DNA from: Microbacterium sp. GCS4
GTDB lineage: Bacteria; Actinomycetota; Actinomycetes; Actinomycetales; Microbacteriaceae
Assembly: GCF_001262495.1 (NCBI RefSeq)
Contig: NZ_LGYE01000005.1
Coordinates: 1 to 64,000, forward strand
DNA: 64,000 nucleotides
Direction of reading: 5' to 3'
Positions 43,989 through 55,478 of this stretch are shown here, one piece after another. The position numbers were made by a program, and so were the translations under genes. The notes beneath the pieces are model-generated. The model made no database searches. It saw only the letters and a program-made list of their open reading frames with translations, and had not been told where the DNA came from. The first letter of the stretch is position 1; each line of letters opens with the position of its first letter.

Positions 43989-44701
43989 AAATCGACCTGT
44001 CGGCGCGGGCGCCCGAGCTCGTCGAGCTCATGGACGACCCCGACGCCGATCTCGCGATGCTCGAGCGCACGTACGACCGATTCCGGCTCGTGAACGCCGC
44101 GGTCGCGCGGCCCGGACTGCTGCTTCGGCGCGACATCCTGTCGCGCGCCCGGCGCGGCCCCGTCCGCATCCTGGACGTCGGAGCGGGCGGCGGCGACGTG
44201 AGCCGGATGATCGCACGCAGGCTCCGCCGGGACGGACTCGCGGCCGAGGTCACGGCGCTGGATGCCGACGAGAGGGCTGTCCACTGGGCCGAGGCGAACG
44301 ACGGGGGAGCGGGAGTGCGCTATCGCCGTGCGCTGGCCGCGGACCTCGTCGCCGACGGGGAGCGGTACGACGTGGTGTTCTCCAACCACGTGCTGCATCA
44401 CCTCACGGATGCCGAGCGCCAGGAGGTGCTCGAAGACACGCGCCGTCTCGTGAATCCGGGCGGCGTCGTCGTGCACCGCGACATCGCGCGGAGCACCGCC
44501 GCGTACGCGCTGTTCGACCTCGGCACGAGAGCGCTCGCGTCGAGCTTCCTGCGCGGCTCGTTCATCCGGGTCGACGGTCTGCTCAGCATCCGCCGCTCGT
44601 ACACGCCGCGCGAGCTCCGTGCCGTCGCACCGCCGGGTTGGACGGTGCGTGGAGCCCTGCCCGCACGCCTGGAGTTGCGCTGGGAGGAACCCGCGGGCTG
44701 A
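43985..44701 (+). CDS. SAM-dependent methyltransferase of the PKS operon
   Basis: The 238-residue enzyme shows class I motif I VRILDVGAGGGDVSRMIARR, motif II-like EVTALDADERAVHWAE, and the FSNHVLHHLTDAERQEVLED segment. It is translationally coupled to the type III PKS (ATGA at 43985-43988) and most likely methylates the polyketide product, as for known PKS III-methyltransferase pairs. No FAD hydroxylase or prenyltransferase gene accompanies it here. Confidence 0.87.
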   Translation: MKIDLSARAPELVELMDDPDADLAMLERTYDRFRLVNAAVARPGLLLRRDILSRARRGPVRILDVGAGGGDVSRMIARRLRRDGLAAEVTALDADERAVHWAEANDGGAGVRYRRALAADLVADGERYDVVFSNHVLHHLTDAERQEVLEDTRRLVNPGGVVVHRDIARSTAAYALFDLGTRALASSFLRGSFIRVDGLLSIRRSYTPRELRAVAPPGWTVRGALPARLELRWEEPAG

Positions 44702-44723
44702 TCGCCGGTGCAGGACGGGGACG

Positions 44724-44761
44724 ACGAAGGGCTCGGATGCCGACGCATCCGAGCCCTTCGT
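44724..44761. terminator. Bidirectional terminator between PKS operon and lpd
   Basis: A perfect 16-17-bp stem (CGAAGGGCTCGGATGC, loop CGAC, complement) lies between convergent genes. It should stop both transcripts. Confidence 0.85.
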
Positions 44762-44767
44762 ACCGCA

Positions 44768-46165
44768 TCAGAAGTTGATCATGTGCCCCGCGAGGCCGTG
44801 GAAGCCCTCCTGCAGGGCCTCCGACAGCGTCGGGTGCGTGTGCACATTGCGCGCGAGCTCGAGCGCGGTGAGGTCCCACTTCTGCGCGAGCGTGAGCTCG
44901 GGAAGGAGCTCCGACACGTCCGGGCCGATCATGTGCGCGCCGATGAGCTCGAGGTGCTCGGCGTCGGCGATGAGCTTCACGAAGCCGACGGGCTCGCCGA
45001 GTCCGTGCGCCTTGCCGTTCGCCATGAACGGGAACGTCGCGACCTTGATCTCGCGCCCCTCGTCCTTGGCCTGCTGCTCGGTGAGGCCGAACGACGCGAC
45101 CTGCGGCGAGCAGAACGTCGCGCGCGGCATCATGCGGTAGTCGCCGAGGGTCTGCGTCTCGGCCTTGCCGATGGTCTCGGCGGCGACGACGGCCTGCGCC
45201 TCGGCCACGTGCGCGAGCTGCAGCTTCATGGTCACGTCGCCGATCGCGTAGATGCCCTCGACGTTCGTGCGCATGTGGTCGTCGATGTCGATCGCGCCGC
45301 GCTCGGTGAGCTTCACGCCGGTCTTGTCGAGACCGAAGCCCTCGACGTTCGGCGCGAAGCCGACCGACATGAGCACCTTGTCGGCCTCGATGGACGACTG
45401 CTGCCCGTCCTTGCCGGTGTAGGAGACGGTGACCGACGAGCCGTTGTCGACGACGCTCTCGACCTTGGTCGAGGTGAGGATGTCGACGCCGTAGTTCTTG
45501 TACTGCTTGGTGATCTCCTTCGACACGTCGGCGTCCTCGTTGGGGAGGGCGCGGTCGAGGAACTCGATGATCGTGACCTTCACGCCGTAGTTCGTCATGA
45601 CGTAGGCGAACTCCATGCCGATGGCGCCGGCGCCGACGATCACGATCGACTTCGGCAGCTCACGGCTCATGATCTGCTCTTCGTACGTCACGACGTTGTC
45701 GCTGAGCTGCACCCCGGGGAGCAGGCGGACCTTCGAGCCGGTCGCGATGATCGCGTTGTCGAAGGTGACCTCTTCGGTCGTGCCGTCGGACTTGGCGACC
45801 GAGATGGCCTTGGGGCCCGTGAAGGTGCCGCGGCCGTCGTACTCGGTCACCTTGTTCTTCTTCATCAGGAAGTGGATGCCCTTGACGCGGCCGTCGGCGA
45901 CGACGCGGCTGCGGTCGAACGCCTTGCCGTAGTCGATCGTGAACTCACCCGAGATGCCGAAGAAGTCGGCCTTGTGGTTCAGCGTGTGCGCGATCTCCGC
46001 GTTCTTCAGGAGCGCCTTGGAGGGGATGCAGCCGACGTTGAGGCACACACCGCCCCAGTACTTCTCCTCGATGATCGCGGTGGACAGGCCGAGCTGCGCG
46101 CTGCGAACCGCAGCGACGTATCCGCCAGGACCTGCACCAAGGATGACGACGTCGTAGTGTGGCAT
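44768..46165 (-). CDS. lpd: Dihydrolipoyl dehydrogenase
   Basis: The 465-residue flavoenzyme has the FAD motif [20 protein letters not shown], the redox disulphide [16 protein letters not shown], the NAD motif [20 protein letters not shown] and the C-terminal His-Glu pair in [13 protein letters not shown]. It is the E3 subunit of pyruvate/2-oxoglutarate dehydrogenase and glycine cleavage. Its -10 element TAGGCT (46172-46177) overlaps the copC stop codon and lies 6 nt before the ATG, so it has its own leaderless promoter. GarA, an inhibitor of 2-oxoglutarate dehydrogenase, is encoded close by. Confidence 0.95.
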   Translation of the reverse strand: MPHYDVVILGAGPGGYVAAVRSAQLGLSTAIIEEKYWGGVCLNVGCIPSKALLKNAEIAHTLNHKADFFGISGEFTIDYGKAFDRSRVVADGRVKGIHFLMKKNKVTEYDGRGTFTGPKAISVAKSDGTTEEVTFDNAIIATGSKVRLLPGVQLSDNVVTYEEQIMSRELPKSIVIVGAGAIGMEFAYVMTNYGVKVTIIEFLDRALPNEDADVSKEITKQYKNYGVDILTSTKVESVVDNGSSVTVSYTGKDGQQSSIEADKVLMSVGFAPNVEGFGLDKTGVKLTERGAIDIDDHMRTNVEGIYAIGDVTMKLQLAHVAEAQAVVAAETIGKAETQTLGDYRMMPRATFCSPQVASFGLTEQQAKDEGREIKVATFPFMANGKAHGLGEPVGFVKLIADAEHLELIGAHMIGPDVSELLPELTLAQKWDLTALELARNVHTHPTLSEALQEGFHGLAGHMINF

Positions 46166-46171
46166 GCCTTA

Positions 46172-46177
46172 AGCCTA
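46172..46177 (-). promoter_or_regulatory. -10 element of lpd, inside the copC stop codon
   Basis: TAGGCT on the minus strand begins with the TAG stop of copC and lies 6 nt before ATG 46165. Confidence 0.5.
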
Positions 46178-46849
46178 GCGCTCCGTCGGGGCGTCGGAAT
46201 CAGAGTCCGGGCCCCCGTCCGCGGCGTCCTCCGTGCCGGTGCGACGCCCGCGAAGGGCGAACGCGATGACCACGGCGACCACGATCACCAGGATGCCGAG
46301 GATCGCGAGCAGCCAGATCCAGTTCGACGCCGACGACCCCTCGTCCGGCGTGGCGACCGGGGAGGGCGTGGGCGTCTCCGCGGTGGGGGAGACCGTCTGC
46401 GCGGCGCTCGGGGTCGTCGCCGGGGTCTCGACGGGCGGCTCGGTGACGGAGCTGTTCGCGACCGTGAAGGAGAATTCGCCCGAGGTGGGGTGACCGTCGC
46501 TCGAGACGATCTTCCAGACCACGCGGTACGCGCCGGCCGCGGCCTCGGCGACGAGCGGCTGCGTCACGATCGCGCCGTCCACGGTGGCGGGACCGTCGGT
46601 CACGGAGGCGCCGGAGGCATCCGTCACGACGACCTCGGTCGCGCCCTCGCCGTCGATCAGCTTGGCGCTGAACGTGAGCGTGAGGGCGGAGGGCAGCGTG
46701 TCGACCGTCCCGTCGGCCTCGGGAGAGGAGGCCAGGAGGGAGTCGTGCGCGGATGCCGAGAGGGGTGCGACCAGGATCAGGCACGCCGCGAGAAGGGCTG
46801 CGGCGAGGGCGACCGGGGCTGTGGAACGGCGACGGGCTGTGGTTTTCAC
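46175..46849 (-). CDS. copC: CopC-domain copper-binding exported protein
   Basis: The 224-residue protein has a Sec signal peptide ending in LVAPLSASAHDS. The mature N-terminal His and the SSDGHPTSGEFSF segment are copper ligands of CopC. A Thr/Pro-rich linker (residues about 132-165) leads to one transmembrane helix (NWIWLLAILGILVIVVAVVI) and a short acidic tail. It should sit on the outer face of the membrane. No copD partner is adjacent. The GTG start follows TAGGCT by 6 nt. Confidence 0.88.
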   Translation of the reverse strand: MKTTARRRSTAPVALAAALLAACLILVAPLSASAHDSLLASSPEADGTVDTLPSALTLTFSAKLIDGEGATEVVVTDASGASVTDGPATVDGAIVTQPLVAEAAAGAYRVVWKIVSSDGHPTSGEFSFTVANSSVTEPPVETPATTPSAAQTVSPTAETPTPSPVATPDEGSSASNWIWLLAILGILVIVVAVVIAFALRGRRTGTEDAADGGPDSDSDAPTER

Positions 46850-46855
46850 GTGCCC

Positions 46856-46861
46856 AGCCTA
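46856..46861 (-). promoter_or_regulatory. -10 element of copC
   Basis: TAGGCT on the minus strand lies 6 nt before the GTG at 46849, a leaderless arrangement. Confidence 0.5.
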
Positions 46862-46948
46862 TGGAGTTCCGGTATGCAGCACCTGAGTGCGATCCGGCCT
46901 CCCGCCCGGGCCTCCGCATCCGTTAGTCTGGGTTGTCAGGAGGGCACA

Positions 46949-47434
46949 GTGACAGACAGCGAGAGCCGACCGGCGGAAGACGCCGCGATCCACCGTTCCG
47001 GCGAGCAGAGGCACGACGTGACCCAGACGTTCGGGCACGATTCGGATCTTTCCTTCGTGCCGTTCGGCGTGGAGCTCACGGACGTCGAGCAGAGCGCGAT
47101 CGCCGCACTGCCCGCCGGTTCCGCCCTGCTGCTGGTGCGCTCCGGCGCGCTGGCGGGGGCCCGGTACCTCCTCGACACCGACGTGACGACCGTGGGCCGC
47201 CACCCCGAGGCCGACATCTTCTTCGACGACGTGACCGTGTCGCGTCGTCACGCCGAGATCACCCGCACGGGATCGTCGTTCGAGATCATCGACCAGCGTT
47301 CGCTCAACGGCACGTACGTGAACGGCGAGCGCGTGGACCGCAGCGTTCTGGTCGACGGCTCCGAGCTCCGCGTGGGCAAGTTCCGTCTGAACTTCTTCGT
47401 ATCCCCGGTCGATCGAGTCTCGGCGAACGGCTGA
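46949..47434 (+). CDS. garA: FHA-domain regulator GarA (OdhI)
   Basis: The 161-residue protein has a short N-terminal tail with a Thr motif (DVTQTFGH, residues 24-31) like the ETTS phosphorylation motif of GarA/OdhI, followed by an FHA domain with GRHPEADIFFDDVTVSRRHAE and SLNGTYVN. When unphosphorylated, GarA inhibits 2-oxoglutarate dehydrogenase and activates glutamate dehydrogenase. Phosphorylation by PknB-type or PknG kinases turns it into a self-bound form. A promoter TAGTCT (46925-46930) and an AGGAGGG ribosome site precede the GTG. The stop overlaps the MerR gene. Confidence 0.9.
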   Translation: MTDSESRPAEDAAIHRSGEQRHDVTQTFGHDSDLSFVPFGVELTDVEQSAIAALPAGSALLLVRSGALAGARYLLDTDVTTVGRHPEADIFFDDVTVSRRHAEITRTGSSFEIIDQRSLNGTYVNGERVDRSVLVDGSELRVGKFRLNFFVSPVDRVSANG

Positions 47435-48120
47435 TGGCGGCCGCACCCGCCCGTGAACGCTCAGCGTCCGCGGGCCTTCTGAGCATCGGCCAGGTGCTCG
47501 CGAGGCTCACGCCCGAGTTCCCCGATCTCACCTCCAGCAAGCTGCGCTTCCTCGAGGTCCAGGGCATCGTGACTCCCTCACGCACCGAATCCGGGTACCG
47601 CAAGTTCTCGGGCTCCGACATCGAGCGACTCCGTCTCGGACTCACCCTGCAGCGGGACCACTACCTGCCGCTCAGCGTGATCAGGGAGCAGCTCGACGAG
47701 GCTGAGGCAAGCGGCGAGTCCGCCGCCATCGTGCCGCCGCCCTCGATCACGCCGACCCCTCGCCGCTACCGCCGCGACGAGTTGCTGTCGGCGGCCGGCG
47801 CCGGACCGCAGCTCCTCAACGACGCCATCAGCACCGGGGTCATCACGGCCCAGGAGTCGTACGCCGAGGGCACGGTCACGTTGCTGCGCGGTCTGGTCGC
47901 CCTCGACCGCCACGGCATCGAGCCGCGACACCTCCGCTCGCTGCGTCAGGGCGCCGATCGCGAGGTCGCGCTCATCGAGTCGGCCATGTCGGCGCTGCTG
48001 CGCCGCACGGACGCAGCCTCCCGCGCCAAGGCGAACGAGATGGCGCCCACGCTGGCGGCGAAGATCGACGAAGTGCGTGCGCTGTTCGTCAAGGACGCGC
48101 TGAACAGACTGCTTTCGTAA
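47434..48120 (+). CDS. MerR-type regulator (Rv1828-like)
   Basis: The 228-residue protein has an N-terminal winged HTH of the MerR family (LLSIGQVLARLTPEFPDLTS, KLRFLEVQGIVTPSRTESGY). The helical C-terminal part ends in a possible dimerisation coil. Metal-binding cysteines of classical MerR are absent. It directly follows garA (TGATG overlap) as Rv1828 does in mycobacteria. The target genes are unknown. Confidence 0.86.
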   Translation: MAAAPARERSASAGLLSIGQVLARLTPEFPDLTSSKLRFLEVQGIVTPSRTESGYRKFSGSDIERLRLGLTLQRDHYLPLSVIREQLDEAEASGESAAIVPPPSITPTPRRYRRDELLSAAGAGPQLLNDAISTGVITAQESYAEGTVTLLRGLVALDRHGIEPRHLRSLRQGADREVALIESAMSALLRRTDAASRAKANEMAPTLAAKIDEVRALFVKDALNRLLS

Positions 48121-48218
48121 CGAACTGATTGCGACACACCTTCACGCTCGCACGGATGTCATTGCCGCTGCCGAGGGCCTGCTCTAGCGTGGAGGTAACA
48201 GCCCCGAGGAGGATTCAG

Positions 48219-48764
48219 ATGGATGCGGATGAGCGCGCAGGCGACCCGCGGTTCGTGACCGAACTCCTCTTCACCGACGGCTTGCCGGCGATGGACGACG
48301 AGGTCGGCTACCGCGGTGCGGTCGCCGCACGAGCGGCCGGCATCACCTACCGTCAGCTCGACTACTGGGCGCGCACCGAACTCGTGGAGCCGACCGTGCG
48401 CGGCGCGAGCGGCTCCGGGTCGCAGCGCCTCTACGGCTTCCGCGACATCCTCGTGCTCAAGCTCGTGAAGAGCCTCCTCGACACCGGTATCTCGCTGCAG
48501 CAGATCCGCACCGCTGTCGAAGAGCTGCGTCGCGCCGGCATCCGCGATCTGGCCGGCACCACGCTCATGAGCGACGGTGCCTCCGTGTACCTCTGCACGT
48601 CGAACGACGAGGTCATCGACCTCGTGAGTCGAGGCCAGGGCGTCTTCGGCATCGCGGTCGGCAAGGTGCTGCGCGAGGTCGAGTCGACCCTCGTCGAGTT
48701 CGACCCGACCGCTCCCGATCCCGTCGACGAGCTCAGCGCCCGACGCGCCAAGCGCTCCGCCTGA
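48219..48764 (+). CDS. MerR-type regulator (Rv1830-like)
   Basis: The 181-residue protein carries a MerR winged helix (YRGAVAARAAGITYRQLDYW, GSQRLYGFRDILVLKLVKSL) after a 28-residue tail. It resembles mycobacterial Rv1830, reported as a growth and division regulator. The intervening bifunctional nuclease gene of mycobacteria (Rv1829) is missing here. A -10 TAGCGT at 48185 and a GAGGAGG ribosome site precede ATG 48219, so it has its own promoter. Confidence 0.86.
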   Translation: MDADERAGDPRFVTELLFTDGLPAMDDEVGYRGAVAARAAGITYRQLDYWARTELVEPTVRGASGSGSQRLYGFRDILVLKLVKSLLDTGISLQQIRTAVEELRRAGIRDLAGTTLMSDGASVYLCTSNDEVIDLVSRGQGVFGIAVGKVLREVESTLVEFDPTAPDPVDELSARRAKRSA

Positions 48765-48795
48765 CGGCATCCGCGCCGCTCGGCGGACAACGAGA

Positions 48796-48825
48796 AACGG
48801 CCACCCTCGCGAGAGGATGGCCGTT
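48796..48825. terminator. Bidirectional hairpin between MerR and parA-like genes
   Basis: AACGGCCA-C-CCTC pairs with GAGG-A-TGGCCGTT around a GCGA loop. T-rich bases follow on the plus strand. It separates convergent genes. Confidence 0.8.
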
Positions 48826-48851
48826 CTGCTGTGTGTCGACGGTCCGGGTGA

Positions 48852-49673
48852 TCAGGCCTGCGGGCCGGTCTCCGGAACCTGGATGCGTCCGGTGCGGATG
48901 ATCCGGTCGAGCAGCTGGTCGAAGTCCGCGGCGAGCTCCTGCGCGGAGTCGCCGGGCCAGATGTGCAGAGGCTTCGCCGCGCCCTGCGCCTGCTGCAGCG
49001 AGGTGCGCTCCGGCAGCTGCGGCGAGAGCACCAGCGGGCCGAACATGTCGCGGAGCTCCTTGATGCGGAACTGGTGCTCGATCGACTGGGGGCGCACGCG
49101 GTTCACGACGATGCCGAGCGGCTGCAGACGCGGCGAGAGACCACGGCGGATCTCTTCGATCGCACGCAGCGCGCGGTCGGCCGCGGCGACGGAGAACAGT
49201 CCGGGTTCGGTGACGACCATGACGCGGTCGCTCGCGGCCCATGCGGTGCGGGTGAGAGCGTTGAGGGACGGTGCGCAGTCGATCAGCACGAGGTCGTAGT
49301 CGGCCTCGACGGAGGCGAGGGCCTCCTCGAGCTTCCACACGTCGCGGACGCTCGGGTGCGGGCCGTCGAAGTTGATGGCCGACGGGCTGCCGATGAGGAC
49401 GTCGATCGTTCCCGGGTGGACCTTGGCCCATCCGCTGGAGGTGATCGCCTGACGGACGACCTTCTCCTTCGGGTTCGCCAGGACATCGGCGATGTTGAGC
49501 CGTCCGGCTACCTGGATGTCCATTCCGGTGGACACATCCGACTGCGGGTCGAGGTCGACGACGAGCGTGCGAACACCACGGGCGAAGGCCGCGGAGGCCA
49601 GTCCGAGAGTCACGGTCGTCTTGCCGACGCCACCCTTGAGAGAGCTGACGCTGAGTACGTGCACGGACACCAC
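48852..49673 (-). CDS. ParA-family ATPase
   Basis: The 273-residue ATPase shows the deviant Walker [20 protein letters not shown], Walker A' DLDPQSDVSTG and Walker B LVLIDCAPSLNAL. It lacks the N-terminal HTH of plasmid ParA and is not next to a parB gene. The GTG GTG start lies behind a GGAAGG site. It is divergent from pyc. A role in positioning a cell-envelope or chromosome complex is possible but unproven. Confidence 0.85.
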   Translation of the reverse strand: MVSVHVLSVSSLKGGVGKTTVTLGLASAAFARGVRTLVVDLDPQSDVSTGMDIQVAGRLNIADVLANPKEKVVRQAITSSGWAKVHPGTIDVLIGSPSAINFDGPHPSVRDVWKLEEALASVEADYDLVLIDCAPSLNALTRTAWAASDRVMVVTEPGLFSVAAADRALRAIEEIRRGLSPRLQPLGIVVNRVRPQSIEHQFRIKELRDMFGPLVLSPQLPERTSLQQAQGAAKPLHIWPGDSAQELAADFDQLLDRIIRTGRIQVPETGPQA

Positions 49674-49757
49674 GTTACCTTCCCCTAGGCTGGGTGCACA
49701 CTCAGCCCCGCCCCATGCGTGCCGAAAACGTCGCGCATCGAGCTTTCAGAGGTGTGC

Positions 49758-52700
49758 ATGTTCCAGAAGATCCTGGTGGCCAACCGCGGCGAGATCGCGA
49801 TCCGAGCCTTCCGTGCGGCATTCGAGGTGGGAGCGAGGACCGTGGCGGTCTTCCCCCACGAGGATAGGGGCTCGGTCCACCGTCTCAAGGCCGACGAGGC
49901 CTACGAGATCGGGGAGCGCGGGCATCCCGTGCGTGCGTACCTCGACGTCGACGAGATCATCCGCGTGGCCAAGGAAGCCGGCGCCGATGCGATCTACCCG
50001 GGCTACGGCTTCCTCTCCGAGAACCCCGAGCTCGCCGAGAAGGCGGCCGCCAACGGCATCGTCTTCATCGGGCCGCCCGCGAAGGTGCTCGAGATGGCGG
50101 GGAACAAGGTCGAGGCCAAGCGGCACGCGATCGAGGCCGGGGTCCCGGTGCTCCGATCGACCGAGGCATCCGACGACGTGGACGCGCTCGTCGCGCAGGC
50201 CGAGGAGATCGGCTTCCCGCTCTTCGCGAAGGCCGTCGCGGGCGGCGGCGGACGAGGGATGCGGCGCGTCGAGACCGCCGCCGAGCTCGCTCCCGCCCTC
50301 GCCGAGGCCATGCGCGAGGCGGCCAGCGCCTTCGGCGACCCGCGCATGTTCCTCGAGCAGGCGGTCGTACGGCCGCGGCACATCGAAGTGCAGATCCTCG
50401 CCGACAAGTCGGGCGAGACCGTGCACCTGTTCGAGCGCGACTGCTCGGTGCAGCGCCGCCATCAGAAGGTCGTGGAGATCGCCCCGGCGCCGAACCTCGA
50501 CGACGACATCCGCACGGCGCTGCACGGCTACGCGGTCGCCTTCGCGCGGTCGATCGGCTACGAGAACGCCGGGACGGTGGAGTTCCTGCTCGAGACCGCG
50601 GGGGAGCGCACCGGCGAGGTCGTGTTCATCGAGATGAACCCGCGCATTCAGGTCGAGCACACCGTGACCGAGGAGGTCACGGACGTCGACCTCGTGCAGA
50701 GCCAGATGCGCATCGCCTCCGGACAGACCCTCGCCGAGCTCGGGCTGCAGCAGGAGAACCTGCACGTACGCGGAGCGGCGCTGCAGTGCCGCATCACGAC
50801 CGAAGACCCGACCCAGGGGTTCCGGCCCGACACCGGCAAGATCACGACGTACCGGTCGCCCGGCGGCGCCGGCATCCGACTCGACGGCGGGACCGTGCAC
50901 CAGGGCGCGCAGATCAGCCCTCACTTCGACTCCATGCTCGCGAAGCTGACGTGCCGCGGGCGTGACTTCCCCGCCGCCGTGGCCCGAGCCCGACGCGCCC
51001 TCGCCGAGTTCCGCATCCGCGGGGTCTCGACCAACATCCCGTTCCTGCAGGCGCTGCTCGAGGACGACGCCTTCATCGCGGGCGACGTGAGCACCTCCTT
51101 CATCGACGAGCGTCCCGATCTGCTGCGCGGTCGTGCGTCCAAGGACCGCGGCACGAAGATCCTCAACTGGCTGGTCGACGTGACGGTCAACAAGCCGCAC
51201 GGCGCGCATACCGGTGTGGTGGATCCGCGCAGCAAGCTCCCGGAAATCGACCTGACGACCGAGCCCGTGGCGGGTTCGCGTCAGCGGCTGCTCGAGCTCG
51301 GTCCCGAGGGATTCGCGCGGAGCCTGCGCGAGCAGAGCGCCCTGGCGATCACCGACACGACGTTCCGCGACGCGCACCAGTCGCTGCTCGCGACACGCGT
51401 GCGCACACGCGACCTCGCGGCGGCGGCGCCCTACATCGCCCGTCTCACCCCCGGACTGCTCTCGGTCGAGGCCTGGGGCGGGGCCACGTACGACGTCGCC
51501 CTCCGCTTCCTCGGCGAGGACCCGTGGGAGCGTCTCGACAAGCTCCGCGCGGCCCTCCCGAACGTCGCGATCCAGATGCTCCTCCGCGGGCGCAACACGG
51601 TCGGATACACGCCGTACCCGACCGAGGTGACCGAGGCCTTCGTCCAAGAGGCCGCGGCGAGCGGGGTCGACATCTTCCGCATCTTCGACGCCCTGAACGA
51701 CGTCGAGCAGATGCGACCCGCCATCGAGGCGGTCCGGGCGACCGGAACCGCCGTCGCCGAGGTGGCGCTGTGCTACACGGGTGATCTGCTCAATACGGTC
51801 GAGGACCTCTACACGCTCGACTACTACCTCGACCTCGCCGAGCGGATCGTCGAGGCGGGCGCCCACATCATCGCGATCAAGGACATGGCGGGTCTGCTGC
51901 GTCCCGCGGCCGCGGCGAGGCTCGTCACGGCGCTGCGCGAGCGCTTCGACCTGCCCGTGCACCTGCACACCCACGACACCCCCGGCGGCCAGCTCGCGAC
52001 GCTGCTCGCGGCCAGCGCCGCAGGCGTGGATGCGGTGGATGCGGCATCCGCACCGCTCTCCGGCACGACGAGCCAGCCGTCGCTGTCGTCGCTCGTGGCG
52101 GCGCTCGCGCACACCGAGCGCGACAGCGGCATCGACCTCGCCGGGGTCTCCGACCTTGAGCCTTACTGGGAGGCCGTGCGGCGCATGTACGCGCCGTTCG
52201 AGTCGGGACTGCCCGGGCCCACGGGACGCGTGTACCACCATGAGATTCCGGGCGGTCAGCTCTCGAACCTGCGCCAGCAGGCGAAGGCGCTCGGCCTCGC
52301 CGAGGACTTCGAACTCATCGAGGACATGTACGCGGCCGCGGACCGCATCCTCGGGCGAGTGCCCAAGGTGACGCCCTCGTCGAAGGTCGTCGGCGACCTC
52401 GCCCTGCACCTCGCCGCCGTCAAGGCCGACCCGGCCGATTTCGAGGCGAACCCCGAGAAGTACGACGTGCCGGACTCGGTCGTCGGCTTCATGGCCGGTG
52501 AGCTCGGCGATCTCCCCGGAGGATGGCCCGAGCCGTTCCGGTCGAAGGTCCTCGCGGGCCGCTCGGTGCGCACGGGCCTCACCGAGATCTCGGCCGAGGA
52601 CCAGGCAGCCCTCGCCGCGGGCGGCGCGGAGCGTCGTGCGCGCCTCAACACGCTGCTGTTCCCGGCTCCGACGCGCGAGTTCGCGCAGGTCCGTGAACAG

Positions 52701-53165
52701 TTCGGCGACCTCTCCGTGCTCGACACGAACGACTACCTGTACGGGCTCGTGCAGGGTCAGGAGCACCTGGTCGAGATCGATCGCGGGGTGCAGCTCTACG
52801 TCGGCCTGGAGGCGGTGGGCGATGCGGACGAGCGCGGCATGCGCACCGTCATGACCACGCTCAACGGCCAGCTGAGGCCCGTGTTCGTGCGTGATCGGTC
52901 GATCGCGGTCGATGCCCACGAGGTCGAGAAGGCCGACACCTCGGTGCCCGGTCAGGTCGCCGCGCCGTTCTCGGGTGTCGTGACGCTCAAGGTCGAAGTC
53001 GGCGCGTCCGTGAGCGCCGGAGAGCCGGTCGCGTCGATCGAGGCCATGAAGATGGAGGCGGCGATCACGGCGCCGGTCGCGGGCGTCGTCGAGCGCCTTG
53101 CGATCGGGGCGACGCAGCAGGTCGACGCGGGCGACCTTTTGGTCGTGATCCGTCCGGCGCACTAA
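49758..53165 (+). CDS. pyc: Pyruvate carboxylase
   Basis: The 1135-residue enzyme contains all three modules: biotin carboxylase (FQKILVANRGEIAIRAFRAA; FAKAVAGGGGRGMRRVETA), the carboxyltransferase HMGL-like domain (TDTTFRDAHQSLLATRVRTR) with metal-binding HLHTHD, and a C-terminal biotinyl domain with the biotinylated Lys in EAMKMEAAI. It makes oxaloacetate from pyruvate to refill the TCA cycle. ATG 49758 begins exactly at the conserved N-terminus; an in-frame GTG at 49719 would add 13 residues. TAGGCT at 49686 may be its -10 element. Confidence 0.96.
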   Translation: MFQKILVANRGEIAIRAFRAAFEVGARTVAVFPHEDRGSVHRLKADEAYEIGERGHPVRAYLDVDEIIRVAKEAGADAIYPGYGFLSENPELAEKAAANGIVFIGPPAKVLEMAGNKVEAKRHAIEAGVPVLRSTEASDDVDALVAQAEEIGFPLFAKAVAGGGGRGMRRVETAAELAPALAEAMREAASAFGDPRMFLEQAVVRPRHIEVQILADKSGETVHLFERDCSVQRRHQKVVEIAPAPNLDDDIRTALHGYAVAFARSIGYENAGTVEFLLETAGERTGEVVFIEMNPRIQVEHTVTEEVTDVDLVQSQMRIASGQTLAELGLQQENLHVRGAALQCRITTEDPTQGFRPDTGKITTYRSPGGAGIRLDGGTVHQGAQISPHFDSMLAKLTCRGRDFPAAVARARRALAEFRIRGVSTNIPFLQALLEDDAFIAGDVSTSFIDERPDLLRGRASKDRGTKILNWLVDVTVNKPHGAHTGVVDPRSKLPEIDLTTEPVAGSRQRLLELGPEGFARSLREQSALAITDTTFRDAHQSLLATRVRTRDLAAAAPYIARLTPGLLSVEAWGGATYDVALRFLGEDPWERLDKLRAALPNVAIQMLLRGRNTVGYTPYPTEVTEAFVQEAAASGVDIFRIFDALNDVEQMRPAIEAVRATGTAVAEVALCYTGDLLNTVEDLYTLDYYLDLAERIVEAGAHIIAIKDMAGLLRPAAAARLVTALRERFDLPVHLHTHDTPGGQLATLLAASAAGVDAVDAASAPLSGTTSQPSLSSLVAALAHTERDSGIDLAGVSDLEPYWEAVRRMYAPFESGLPGPTGRVYHHEIPGGQLSNLRQQAKALGLAEDFELIEDMYAAADRILGRVPKVTPSSKVVGDLALHLAAVKADPADFEANPEKYDVPDSVVGFMAGELGDLPGGWPEPFRSKVLAGRSVRTGLTEISAEDQAALAAGGAERRARLNTLLFPAPTREFAQVREQFGDLSVLDTNDYLYGLVQGQEHLVEIDRGVQLYVGLEAVGDADERGMRTVMTTLNGQLRPVFVRDRSIAVDAHEVEKADTSVPGQVAAPFSGVVTLKVEVGASVSAGEPVASIEAMKMEAAITAPVAGVVERLAIGATQQVDAGDLLVVIRPAH

Positions 53166-53230
53166 TCTTGTGCGGCAGGGCCGCGCTCGACGCAGCGCAC
53201 CCGAGGCCCGCATGAGCTTGGAGTGACGAC

Positions 53231-54972
<1,742 letters not shown>

Positions 54973-54973
<1 letters not shown>

Positions 54974-55464
54974 TGGCAGTGCGTGAGATCCGCGTGTTCG
55001 GCGACCCGGTACTGCGCACGATGTGCTCGCCGATCGACGAGCTCGACGACGGCGTGCGTGCGCTCGTGACAGACCTGATCGACACCGTGGAGCTGCCCGG
55101 CCGCGCGGGCGTAGCCGCGCCGCAGATCGGGGTGGCGCTGCGCGCCTTCAGCTACAACATCGACGGCGACATCGGCTACGTCATCAACCCCGTCCTCGCC
55201 GAGGTGCGCGGCGAACCCGTGCCGACGGGGGAGGGATGCCTGTCGGTTCCCGGTCTGTGGCACGATGCGCTCCGCTACCCGTGGGCGCGGGTCGAGGGCA
55301 TCGACCTCGACGGCGAGCCGGTCGTGCTGGAAGGCGAGGGGTTGCTCGCCCAGGCACTGCAGCATGAGACCGACCATCTCGACGGCAAGCTGTATCTCTC
55401 GCGCCTCGACGCCGAGACCCGCAAGCGGGCGATGCGCGAGGTGCGCGAGAGCGCCTGGTTCTGA
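54973..55464 (+). CDS. def: Peptide deformylase
   Basis: The 163-residue metalloenzyme has the three signature motifs [17 protein letters not shown] and QHETDHLDG, giving the Cys and two His ligands and the catalytic Glu. It removes the formyl group from new proteins. The ATG overlaps the stop of the MinD-like gene (TGATG), an unusual operon partner. A strong terminator follows. Confidence 0.94.
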
Positions 55465-55478
55465 CGTCCTCGACGAGG

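Noticed and set aside
44708..46948. Upstream extension of garA to about 908 residues across lpd and copC
   Set aside because: The extension is antisense to lpd and copC. Only the part from GTG 46949 matches the FHA family and has a promoter and ribosome site.
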